The position numbers were made by a program, and so were the translations under genes. A model generated the notes under the pieces. The model saw only the letters and a program-made list of their open reading frames with translations, made no database searches and was not told the DNA's origin. A stretch of 64,000 nt of DNA from Ochromonas danica (Eukaryota > Sar > Chrysophyceae > Chromulinales > Chromulinaceae): the NCBI GenBank assembly GCA_015146655.1, contig VKHL01000059.1, positions 101,276 to 165,275 on the forward strand, written 5' to 3'. Every line of letters begins with the position of its first letter. Position 1 is the stretch's first letter. Positions 56,101 through 64,000 of this stretch are shown in pieces.

Positions 56101-59048
56101 ACAATGAATAGCTCTGGTCACCCCACTAACAACAGCAAGAAGGAGATGGTGGACAAGCAGCATGTCTCAAAATCTGGTCTCTTCTCCACTTTCAAAACTT
56201 CTTCTCATCGTCCAAAATTTGGTGGAATGATTTCTGACGATGAAGATGATGATGATGATTTGAATGATGACGATGATGCAGAAGTCGCTCGAGAAGAAGG
56301 AGATGATGACATCATCACTGCTACATTAGCAGATATGAACAACAAAGACAGAAATGTTGCTGACAATAGTATGCACGGGAAACTGCCTGGGCAATTAGGA
56401 GAAATGAATACTAGCACTACTTCGAAGGAGACAACACAACAACAAGTCATCGAAGAAGGCCAAGATAGTACTAGTTCAGGAACAAGTGAACAAGCATCAG
56501 TCACGCTTTCCTCTTCTTCCACATCTCAAGCATTCTTCAAAAAGCCACCACTTCCTGAACAACAAGGAGAAAAAGTAACAGGTGGAAAGATGAAGCAGTT
56601 CACTAGTAATCTACGAAGTAACTTTCATCGTAATATGAGCAAATTAGCTTCTCATATGGACAAACTCTCTGTAGTATCGAAGTCGTCAGCTTCAACCAAC
56701 CAACTTCCTTCTACTGCTCCTCCAAATGTTGTGAAAGAAGCAACAAGCTTACAACGAGCTATCTTGCATTCTATCTTGCATCTAATTCGACTAATGCATG
56801 TTGATTTGCTGGAAGTGATGAAAGCATCTGATGCCGCTGCAGTGTTGCCCAAAGCTTCTGTTCATCACAGTACCACGGATGGACCCATGACAACTATGAG
56901 CCTAGCTGAAAAGATCGTTGACATTATGACGAATTGCAATATGCTGGAATGTATTGTCAAACCTTCTGAGCTAGCCTTTGGTCTGCCTCAAACATATTAT
57001 CACTTTGTACATCCTTGGGAGGTGAGTTGAAAGAAGTATTTGATATAAAGGTCATGTGTTCTATATGAGAATGATTTGTTTTCCATGTTTGTTAGGGAAA
57101 GGTTTTACAAAACTATGCCATTGCAAGTGAAAGATGTAAACTTGGTCGCCAGGTGTACCAAGCTGCTCCTTCCTCTGTTCTCTTTTCCAAGGTGAGTATA
57201 CTACATCATAGACAACTACTTAAAACAAATGTATTTAACAGCAGCCGTTGATAATGGGACAGATATCATCCCCTGGGGCATTTTCTTCTTCTGTAAATGA
57301 CGAATATTCTGGCTTGGGAGCTTATCAAATAATGGTGTCCAATCTCATAAAAGAAACAAAACGAGGTCTCCAGGCAGTAACTGCATTGGAAAAGACTATT
57401 CCTGACTGGAAGAATGGTGGTTACACTGAAAAAGCATCAAATCAACGAGAAGAAATCTGGACTGAATCCTATCTCAAACTAGTGGACTACCTCAGGTACA
57501 CTTTACTGTAATATGATTGCTTGTGACCTTTCTCTCATTGACTGCTTCGCTGGTGTTGTTGTAGAGTGGAACAAGCTCTGGTACAAGTCGTCAATGAAGC
57601 TACTGTGGATGTTGATCCTCATAATCATGTCACACAACCCACTAGTGCTTGTCAAGCTCTGGCTACTCCAACTACTCTAACACAGAGTGGGTTATTAGAT
57701 TTACAAGAAAGAGTTCTTGCGTTTTCTGCAATGGCACAGTCTCCTTTCATCTCCACTGTGGAGCAATACCTTCTCCGCAATGCCTTATTGGCTAGACTTG
57801 GACTACCTTACCGTTTTGTGATGTTCTTTCAAGTGGATATTTATAGTTTAAAGGAGATTGTAGCCTTGAGCGCTCGATCACACAAAGTGACAACAAGCAA
57901 CCCAACGGAATCATCCAGTAGATTCAATGATTCCACCTCCTTTGCTTTATTGCCTTCCAATCAGATGCATCCTCAGTCTATGGATGTGTATTCGATGATG
58001 AAATTGACCAAGTCCATGGAGTTGGATCCTTTAGCAGATTGTCTTCATCAGCTGCCAACGCATGGAAGCTATTTCATGGGGAGTGGTCACAATAATAGCT
58101 CAGCCAACAATACTCGACCAATGGACTGTGGGTTCGTTACACCACCAAAACGATTGGAGGCACGCCCATCAACTGCCGGTGGTGGTGGTGCATCAGATGG
58201 TAGTGGAGCAGCGCTGTCAAGGCCTTGGTTAGCTCAAGTGGGGCAAAGTGTTGACTATGAGTTGCGCCAGCAGGGACTCTTCAGAGTCGCTCTTCCCGAA
58301 TATGTGACATCAGTTATTGATCCAAGCAGTGCTCAGTCTTCATCAACTGCTTCAGGTAGGTCATCCATAGCGTTGACAGCGAGAGAGAGGCATTCAGCAA
58401 TGCAGTAACATGTCTGTTGTTTGTTGTTTGCGTGTTGTGTACCAGATGAAGAAGATGTTCACTTTATTCCCTACACGAAGCTGTCAATCTCATTGTTTGA
58501 ACGAACTTTCTTCAGTGATAATAAGTTTGGAGATATACATATCAGTCTTCTTGACTTGAATGACAAAATGTGAGTATGGATGAGTTACTAGTTGTTCTGA
58601 TGGATATGCTAATTAGCGAACTGTTTGAATAGGGTACTCAAGGATTGGTTTCCAGTTGTCTCTCCACCTGAAGGACTGTCAGGAAGTATGAATGCGAGCA
58701 CAACAAAGATGACAGCGTGTTGGTTAGCTTTCTTGCAAGTGAAGTTACGATTCCATCTGATGCAAATGGAGGAATCTTCTTCATCTGCTGCCAATAATGT
58801 CAACTCTTCCTCCTCACTTCCCTTGCCAACCTCAACAAGTAATCGCACAGGTGGCAAGGAAGAGAGTGGCAATAGTGCAAGTTTGGGTACCAATATTAAT
58901 AATGCTGCGCCAGCAGAGAGCAAGAGCAAGAAGGTGAGTCTAATGCAGTGTAAACAATACACAATGGCAATAGGTTTGGCTAACAATTTGTATGAAATAC
59001 TCTCTACTACAGCGAACATTACTTGGTCAGCTGGATGACTTTTTCTAA
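53146..59048 (+). CDS. Large SH2- and C2-domain protein
   Basis: Twelve exons (53146-53385, 53456-54180, 54248-54455, 54529-54782, 54844-55291, 55363-57021, 57096-57191, 57242-57495, 57565-58355, 58446-58569, 58633-58933, 59013-59048) give 1,711 residues. An SH2 domain is read across the third intron at about residues 378-480: ATREECDE/ILDDKP, GTFMVRYQ with the phosphotyrosine-binding Arg, LQFFLSF, VKHAVIRRE with the beta-D His, and YRCGSLGPLNNLLEIL. The middle is helical and Ser/acidic-rich. The last 380 residues include C2-like strands (FFQVDIYSL, LSISLFERTFFSDNKFGDI, ISLLDL, LKDWFPVV, LQVKLRFHL). SH2 domains bind phosphotyrosine; C2 domains bind lipid or calcium. The last intron could be retained, giving an alternative end at 59038. 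No kinase domain; the overall family is unrecognised. Confidence 0.85.
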
Positions 59049-59227
59049 GTGAAGTGGTCTTGAGAGAGATGAAGAAGAAGAAGAAAAAGGAGGAGGAGGA
59101 GAGGATTCCTTCCTCTCTGGAAAGATGCCGTAAAGCTACAGTATGTTATTTGTTAATTCCAATTATATTTGTGGTCAGGCAGTAAGCCGTTGTGAGGGAC
59201 ACTAGCGCTGGCTGTCACTCTGTTCAT

Positions 59228-59854
59228 TCAATGAGTGACGACATGAGAAAAGATCAATATTGAATAGAAAACAAGGATAATAGACCATAAGAGCAGGCAA
59301 GCTAAGGCAAAGGCTCGATTTCGACTGCTGAGGTTGAGTTTCCTCTGAATGAGGTCCAGTGCCTTGTCCAGTACAGGTGCCAGCATAAGGGCACCACCTG
59401 CACGGAATGCTTTAGTAGCTTGTGAGCCAATCCATACGGTGACACAGACCTTGGCCAGTCGCTGTAATGCGAGAGAGAGTTTGGATTTGTTGGGAGCGAC
59501 TGAGCTGGCAGCCATGAGATTCTTCTTGCCTGCGAGAGTCCAGACTATCGCAGTAGCAGCCATGTAATAGAAGCAATTGAGAGTGCCATACGCAAGAATG
59601 CCTGAAGTGCCAGCTTTGGCGAGTGCATCCTTGAAGTTGTTGGCTTTGGGGGATGCAAAGAGAGGGCGAGGCGTTGGGGACACAGTTAGGGACCACTGCT
59701 TCGCACTTCGAAGAGTAAATCTCGAATATTGAAAAGAAAAACAGACTGAACAGCAAGTCAAGACAGCTGCAAAGACAATGAACCACCGCATCGAACTCAT
59801 CAAATTCATCAACAATTGTTGTCTTTGCGTGTTTTTCAACAGTGAAGCACGCAT
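59228..59854 (-). CDS. Conserved plastid membrane protein, unknown function
   Basis: Intronless, 208 residues from the ATG at 59854 (a later Met would remove 15-24 residues). The leader MRWFIVFAAVLTCCSVCFS ends before FQYS, the heterokont plastid motif. A transit region follows, then a mature domain: FKDALAKAGTSGILAYGTLNCFYYMAATAIVW, a charged loop, and two more hydrophobic segments, the last at the C-terminus. The 'alAkAGtsGilAYG.lN..yY' pattern resembles a family shared by cyanobacteria and plants, from memory; no role is known to me. Convergent with the SH2-C2 gene. Confidence 0.82.
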   Translation of the reverse strand: MRASLLKNTQRQQLLMNLMSSMRWFIVFAAVLTCCSVCFSFQYSRFTLRSAKQWSLTVSPTPRPLFASPKANNFKDALAKAGTSGILAYGTLNCFYYMAATAIVWTLAGKKNLMAASSVAPNKSKLSLALQRLAKVCVTVWIGSQATKAFRAGGALMLAPVLDKALDLIQRKLNLSSRNRAFALACLLLWSIILVFYSILIFSHVVTH

Positions 59855-60010
59855 CGTAATAATAGTTTCCAGGCAAAACAATAATCGACACACTGTCTGA
59901 ATCCCGAATCATGTTTATAACTCTTCTTTAGTGACTTTGGTGAGAGGCAAGAACAGGTTTGTCTTAAGTTAATAGATGGTTGACATGCTGTCTTTTAGTA
60001 TAATCATATC

Positions 60011-61825
60011 ATGATGATGTTGCAGGGAATTTTGATAATAACCTTGCTGTTACTTTCCTCCGCTTATCATCATCCAAGATCTAGTTGGAGAAGAAGCTAT
60101 CGATTCAAGCTGTCTGATGAGAAAGATGAAGGAGATATCAATTACGAAGAACTCTTCAAAACATCACCCGAAGTTGAAGAGACCAAACAGAAAGTACAAG
60201 AGCTACTCTCTACCGTTGCTCCCAAGAGCATACAGGACAAGACAAATGCTACTTTGGATGAGATCGAAGCTGAACTGTCCAAGCTCATGAGAGCAGCTAA
60301 TACAAGTTTTGGCACATTCTCTCACTCACTAGACCCTCTCCTCGCTAAGTTAGATCGAGGAGAGATGGCTGACTCTGACAAAGAAAGTCTAACTGACAAA
60401 TTTGCAAACCAAGTTCTCTTTTCCAAGATGGAGTCTAGTTTGTGCTCTCCTATTTCCTCCCCCATGGCGATTGTGCATGGGCCTGGACGAGTTGGTCGAC
60501 GATTGGTCGCTCTTGCTCAAGAGATGGGGAAAGCTGCTCGAGCAAGCTTCATTGATGCCGAATCCTTGGGAGTTATCAGAGACAATGACCTTTCCTTTGC
60601 TCTGAGAGGTGTTAAATCAGTCATCATCGCGGCGGATGGACCCGTGACAACCAAAACCAATTGGTTAGGCCAGCCAGAAGAGGAAGAATATGACACTGTC
60701 ATTAAAGACTACAAAGGGTTAAAGAGGTTGCTAACATTTGTACGCAATGAAGTCAGTCGTCGTGAAGAGGCGATCAAAGTGGTCGTAATGACCAAAGCCT
60801 GTAAACCACCACGTTCTGTGGCATCTCTCCTATTGGGAGACAACACAGATCTCGGCAACGAGGTCATCCTAGAGTGCAAACTGAGAGGACTTGGCTACAC
60901 AGTGGTTCAAGTTGGTCGTGTCATTGATGATCTCGATCCTGTGCCTGCCAATGTTCGCTATCGTGGCCCTAAGGTCGCTTTGGTGGATCAACTGTCATCA
61001 TCACCATCACCACATCTACTACGTCCTATTGCTATAGCAGTGGGAGGTAGTGCAGAAGCGAGCGAAGTGACAAGAAGTGGAATTGCAGCAGAAGGACTGT
61101 TACGTGCAGCCTCGTTACCCTTCCGCAATGCCACATTCTCACTCTTCTCTGCTCCTCTGCAGGGAGCTGACAACCTGCGCACTGCCACCAACGAAGAGTG
61201 GGACGATGAGTTTGTCAAGCTAGAAGGGCCTGAGTTACTACGACTATCATTGAAGTTTGCTAACAAAGAGCAGGCGAAGAATCTCTTGTTACGCTTTGGA
61301 CAAGAGCTGGAGAGCAGAAAGAAAGATTTGACTACCCCCATTGATATCCAACCACTCTCTGACACTATCCTGAGGATTGTCTTCAAGCCTTTGCTGAGTG
61401 ACTATCAATCCGCTAGGGAAGAGAAAGAGAAAGAGCAAGAAGTGGAGGTGGAGAAGTTGAAGGAGAAGGAGGAGAAGTTGAAGAAGAAGACTGTGCAAGG
61501 TCAGAGAGCTAGTGGGTACATCCCACCAGAATATGACCAAAAAACAAACACTCTCAAACAAGACAACGTTAAGACTGAAGCAGCAAAGGAGACCGAGAAG
61601 AAGGAGAAGGATAAGAAGAAGAGAGAGGAGGAGCCTCAAGGTGGTTTAGATATTCTCGTGGAGAGTCTTCCTTATCCTCGTATTCGTGTTCGGCGTTGTA
61701 ACATGGGTCCACGTACGATTGTGAAAGAAGAGAGTGAGAAACGTATCCTATCCAGCTTGGAAAAAGACTGGATTGCCTTGGAAAATGATGCTCGTATCCT
61801 CTCATCTACAGGGCAGTCGAAATAG
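60011..61825 (+). CDS. Plastid-type Rossmann-fold (atypical SDR/NmrA-like) protein
   Basis: Intronless, 604 residues, starting Met-Met-Met at 60011. An N-terminal signal peptide (LQGILIITLLLLSSAY) and a basic region suggest plastid or secretory routing. A helical stretch precedes a nucleotide-binding fold at about residues 153-400: MAIVHGPGRVGRRLV (Gly-rich loop), SVIIAADGPV, VVVMTKACKP, and a later LRPIAIAVGGSAEASE strand-turn. This resembles atypical short-chain dehydrogenases with NAD(P) binding but lost catalytic residues. The C-terminus carries a Lys/Glu-rich coiled segment (about 470-555) and ends in LPYPRIRVRRCNMG. No substrate can be named. Confidence 0.82.
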   Translation: MMMLQGILIITLLLLSSAYHHPRSSWRRSYRFKLSDEKDEGDINYEELFKTSPEVEETKQKVQELLSTVAPKSIQDKTNATLDEIEAELSKLMRAANTSFGTFSHSLDPLLAKLDRGEMADSDKESLTDKFANQVLFSKMESSLCSPISSPMAIVHGPGRVGRRLVALAQEMGKAARASFIDAESLGVIRDNDLSFALRGVKSVIIAADGPVTTKTNWLGQPEEEEYDTVIKDYKGLKRLLTFVRNEVSRREEAIKVVVMTKACKPPRSVASLLLGDNTDLGNEVILECKLRGLGYTVVQVGRVIDDLDPVPANVRYRGPKVALVDQLSSSPSPHLLRPIAIAVGGSAEASEVTRSGIAAEGLLRAASLPFRNATFSLFSAPLQGADNLRTATNEEWDDEFVKLEGPELLRLSLKFANKEQAKNLLLRFGQELESRKKDLTTPIDIQPLSDTILRIVFKPLLSDYQSAREEKEKEQEVEVEKLKEKEEKLKKKTVQGQRASGYIPPEYDQKTNTLKQDNVKTEAAKETEKKEKDKKKREEEPQGGLDILVESLPYPRIRVRRCNMGPRTIVKEESEKRILSSLEKDWIALENDARILSSTGQSK

Positions 61826-62021
61826 TCTCATTACAGTACAGTACTTGCACCGTAGATCTGCTCTTCATAAATCGCATTAACTTAATGTGTACTGCCTTAT
61901 TAAGTTAATAGCCCCAGTGGTGTGAAGTTAACAATCTCGACTCCATCCATCCATCCCTTCCATCAATTCTTACAGGCTTTTTCAGTCGTTTGCTTTTCAG
62001 TTCGACCAGATCCTTGGACTG

Positions 62022-62084
62022 AAGTTTCCTTCCACCCCTTCAAGCTACGCCTTCTCTCAGTCACTCTCTCACTCACTCACTCAG
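62022..62084 (+). repeat. Pyrimidine-rich (CT/CTCA) leader before SURF6
   Basis: ctctcactcactcactcactcag and neighbouring pyrimidine tracts lie 20-80 bases before the SURF6 ATG. This is typical of a pyrimidine-rich 5' leader or a simple repeat. Confidence 0.6.
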
Positions 62085-62104
62085 TCGAGGCTCAGATTGC
62101 GGCG

Positions 62105-63583
62105 ATGACGCTCAGTGTCCATCATCATCAGGAGAAAGAGGAAGACTTCCTCTCGAGGCTGGCCAAACAGGATCGCTTCTATTCGCGCATGATTCATCTC
62201 ATCCCACGAGATCTTTATTTACATACTCACTCCTCAGCAAATATTGCAGAGATTCCTACTAGTAGTAGTCGTGAGACAGAAGATGGGATGTCATCCAATA
62301 AGAAGCGCAAGCAAGAGGTCTTGGCAGAGCCTGTGGTCTCAGCAAGTGAGAAGTACTACAAGCATCGTAAGCAACCTCTTACAGCAGATGAAAAGAAGCT
62401 GCGTAGTCAGCAAAATAAGAAAGCCAAGTATTCCTCCGAGAATGCCAAGGTATGATGATTGATTGATGGATGGGTGGTCCTTGCATCTATTGCAGTAGTT
62501 CGCTTCATGCAATAACAACCTCTTCTCTTCTTCTTCAGATTGATGAAGATGAAGAAGATGGAAATGCGATGGAAGAGGAAGATGGCGATGACAATGATGC
62601 TTCGTCTAGTCCTGCCATGCCAACCTTCAACCCCGAGTCCAATGAGAAGATAGAAGAGTTACGGAAGCGTCTACAGGTCTGGAATCTACGCTTTGTGTGT
62701 TATGTTTGTCAGTGATGATTTGCGATGTTTGTCTGGGGTATTTCAGGATCGGATAGCTAATCTGAAGAATCAACGTCTCCCCACAAAGAAGAAGCCCACA
62801 GAAAGACCTCAAACTAAGAAGCCTGTTGTACCTAACAAGCCAAATGGCTTGAAGAATGTTAAATCTGAAGATAGTATTGAAGAACTTAAAGCTCAACTCG
62901 CCTTCCAGCAGGATGATCATGAGTCTCACAGTGTGAATAGCGTTGAATCAGGTCCCTTGGCAGAGGATTTGGAATTTGGTACCGTGCTGCGCGATAGTAG
63001 TAACAATCGTTCTCATCCCGCCAAGAAGGATGGTGGCAAAGTGCAACGTATCAAAAAGCTGTTGCAAGAGGCCGAGAAGAAAAGAGAGCGTTTGAAAGCT
63101 CTAACAGCTTCAAAGGAAGAGGCTGATCAGAAAAAGGCTAAGAGTGAGCAATGGCAGGATGTTTTGAAAACTGCTGCGGGAGAGAAGGCTCTTGTTATTG
63201 ATCCAACCACTCAAGGCGTGTCAAAGGCTGAGATGAAGCTGAAGAAGGCTCTCAAGCGAAGAGAGAAGCTAAAAGCGAAGTCCGCCGAAGCATGGCAGGG
63301 TAGATTGGATCAAGTGGCAGATGAGAAGGCTGCCAAGCAGGCTACACGTGAAGAAAATATCAAGAACCGAAAGTTGCAGCGCCATGGTGAAGTTCCGCCC
63401 AGCACTGCTGCTGCTGTTACTACTGCTGATAACAAAAAGAAACCCGTGCCCATTGCTCGACCTGGTCAAGCAGCAGCGAAGGATAACAAGGCGAACAAGA
63501 ACGAAGATGGAGGAAAGAAGGGTCGCAATCGCGCTGGTTTTGAAGGCAAGAAAACATCCTTTCTCAACGCAGCGCACAAGTAG
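62105..63583 (+). CDS. SURF6: SURF6/Rrp14 ribosome biogenesis protein
   Basis: Three exons (62105-62449, 62539-62676, 62747-63583; introns 89 and 70 bases) give 439 residues. The N-terminus contains a small RRP14-type motif (FLSRLAKQDRFYSRMIHLIP). NLS-like basic runs and an acidic block follow. The C-terminal SURF6 domain has EELRKRLQDRIANLKNQR, GKVQRIKKLLQEAEKKRERL, WQDVLKTAAGEKA and LKKALKRREKLKAKSAEAW, then RDQV-like and REENIKNR, ending GRNRAGFEGKKTSFLN. A nucleolar protein in 40S and 60S maturation. The upstream frame is open but without need of another start. Confidence 0.92.
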
Positions 63584-63935
63584 ACTTCTATTCGACGACC
63601 ATGAAATAGCTTGTGTATAGTTCAGATGGAAATGGAATGAAGCATCTCAATGTAGTATAAAGAAGATTTAGCTCTAACTTAGCTTAATGTTCAGCTTCTT
63701 AGACTGCACTATCAATTATTCGAGTGCATCTCTTCTGGAAGACCATTCCTTCCCCACTGTACAGTATATGATAGACTAGGACATACGGGATAGCTGCCAT
63801 AACAAAAAATAGACTGTGGATTGGAGGGGAGTTGGATTCCACGTTTCTGTTCCATGGAATGTCGAATTCTTCGACACTCTCATCAGGTCCCCACCACACA
63901 AATCAGCAATCAATTTGACTTCGGATTTCATTTCG
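63584..63935. other. 352-base intergenic stretch with an unsupported minus-strand frame
   Basis: Between SURF6 and the last gene. A minus-strand frame (63699-63899) has a plausible membrane segment (FFVMAAIPYVLVYHILY) but no good start. An in-frame stop precedes it and no acceptor site can supply an upstream exon. Left as undecided. Confidence 0.35.
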
Positions 63936-64000
63936 ATGTCTAGTCAGTTATTAGGTAAAAGAGTGAGGGAGGAGGAACCTGAACAAGATAGACCTCCAGA
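63936..64000 (+). CDS. Start of a further gene, truncated by the window
   Basis: ATG at 63936 opens a frame running to the right edge, beginning MSSQLLGKRVREEEP. The charged, NLS-like N-terminus resembles nuclear proteins, but 21 codons are too few to identify it. Confidence 0.5.
   Translation, partial: MSSQLLGKRVREEEPEQDRPP

Noticed and set aside
63699-63899. Minus-strand frame with a membrane segment
   Set aside because: No ATG at the front, an in-frame stop just upstream and no acceptor for an upstream exon; the plus-strand gene start follows at once.
1-64000. Transposons, CRISPR arrays, rRNA or virus-derived genes
   Set aside because: Looked for and not seen; the window is ordinary gene-dense eukaryotic DNA.

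Overview
The window looks like nuclear DNA of a photosynthetic stramenopile (ochrophyte alga); I cannot name the species. Three things support this. First, genes are compact (about 28 in 64 kb) and carry short GT-AG introns, mostly 59-94 bases (one of 50), which I placed by joining reading frames. Second, several proteins begin with a signal peptide whose predicted cleavage site is followed by Phe (A/F, S/F), the motif of heterokont plastid import; one of them is plastid ribosome maturation factor RbfA. Third, typical eukaryotic housekeeping genes are present (XPO6-like exportin, TRAPPC2L, ALG10, GNL3/nucleostemin, NAP1, PIN1, SURF6, ATP23).

Layout. 1-9.9 kb: the 5' part of a giant myosin gene (minus strand, running off the left edge). 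10.2-16.8 kb: a 2,148-residue multidomain scaffold (pseudo-receiver, inactive-looking alpha/beta hydrolase fold, six IQ motifs, coiled coil, SAM, ankyrin), divergent from the myosin. 17-23.6 kb: ATP23 protease, a large plastid-targeted low-complexity protein, and a UBA-like Met/Pro/Asn-rich protein with an unusual 5' end. 23.7-28.4 kb: an intronless N,N-dimethylformamidase-like gene, a small secretory or plastid gene broken by an in-frame TGA, and a CCDC77-like coiled-coil gene. 28.5-36.3 kb: a GST-fold membrane protein, an XPO6-like exportin, TRAPPC2L and a plastid TraB-domain protein. 36.9-39.5 kb: a tandem pair of paralogues of unknown function. 39.7-50 kb: a Trk/HKT cation transporter, GNL3, ALG10, a small unknown gene, RbfA, a secreted metallothionein-like protein and NAP1. 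50.3-59 kb: an unknown multipass membrane protein, PIN1, and a 12-exon gene with a clear SH2 domain and a C-terminal C2-like domain. 59.2-64 kb: a plastid membrane protein, a plastid-type Rossmann protein, SURF6, and the start of one further gene at the right edge.

The genes do not form one pathway. They group by theme: ribosome biogenesis (GNL3, SURF6, RbfA), trafficking and secretory functions (XPO6, TRAPPC2L, ALG10), plastid functions, and cytoskeleton or signalling (giant myosin, IQ/SAM/ankyrin scaffold, CCDC77-like, SH2-C2). I consider the giant myosin with its divergent calmodulin-type scaffold, the SH2-C2 protein, and the TGA-interrupted plastid gene the best places to look for undescribed biology. 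Exon joins are my own reading from frame continuity and splice consensus, not from transcripts.
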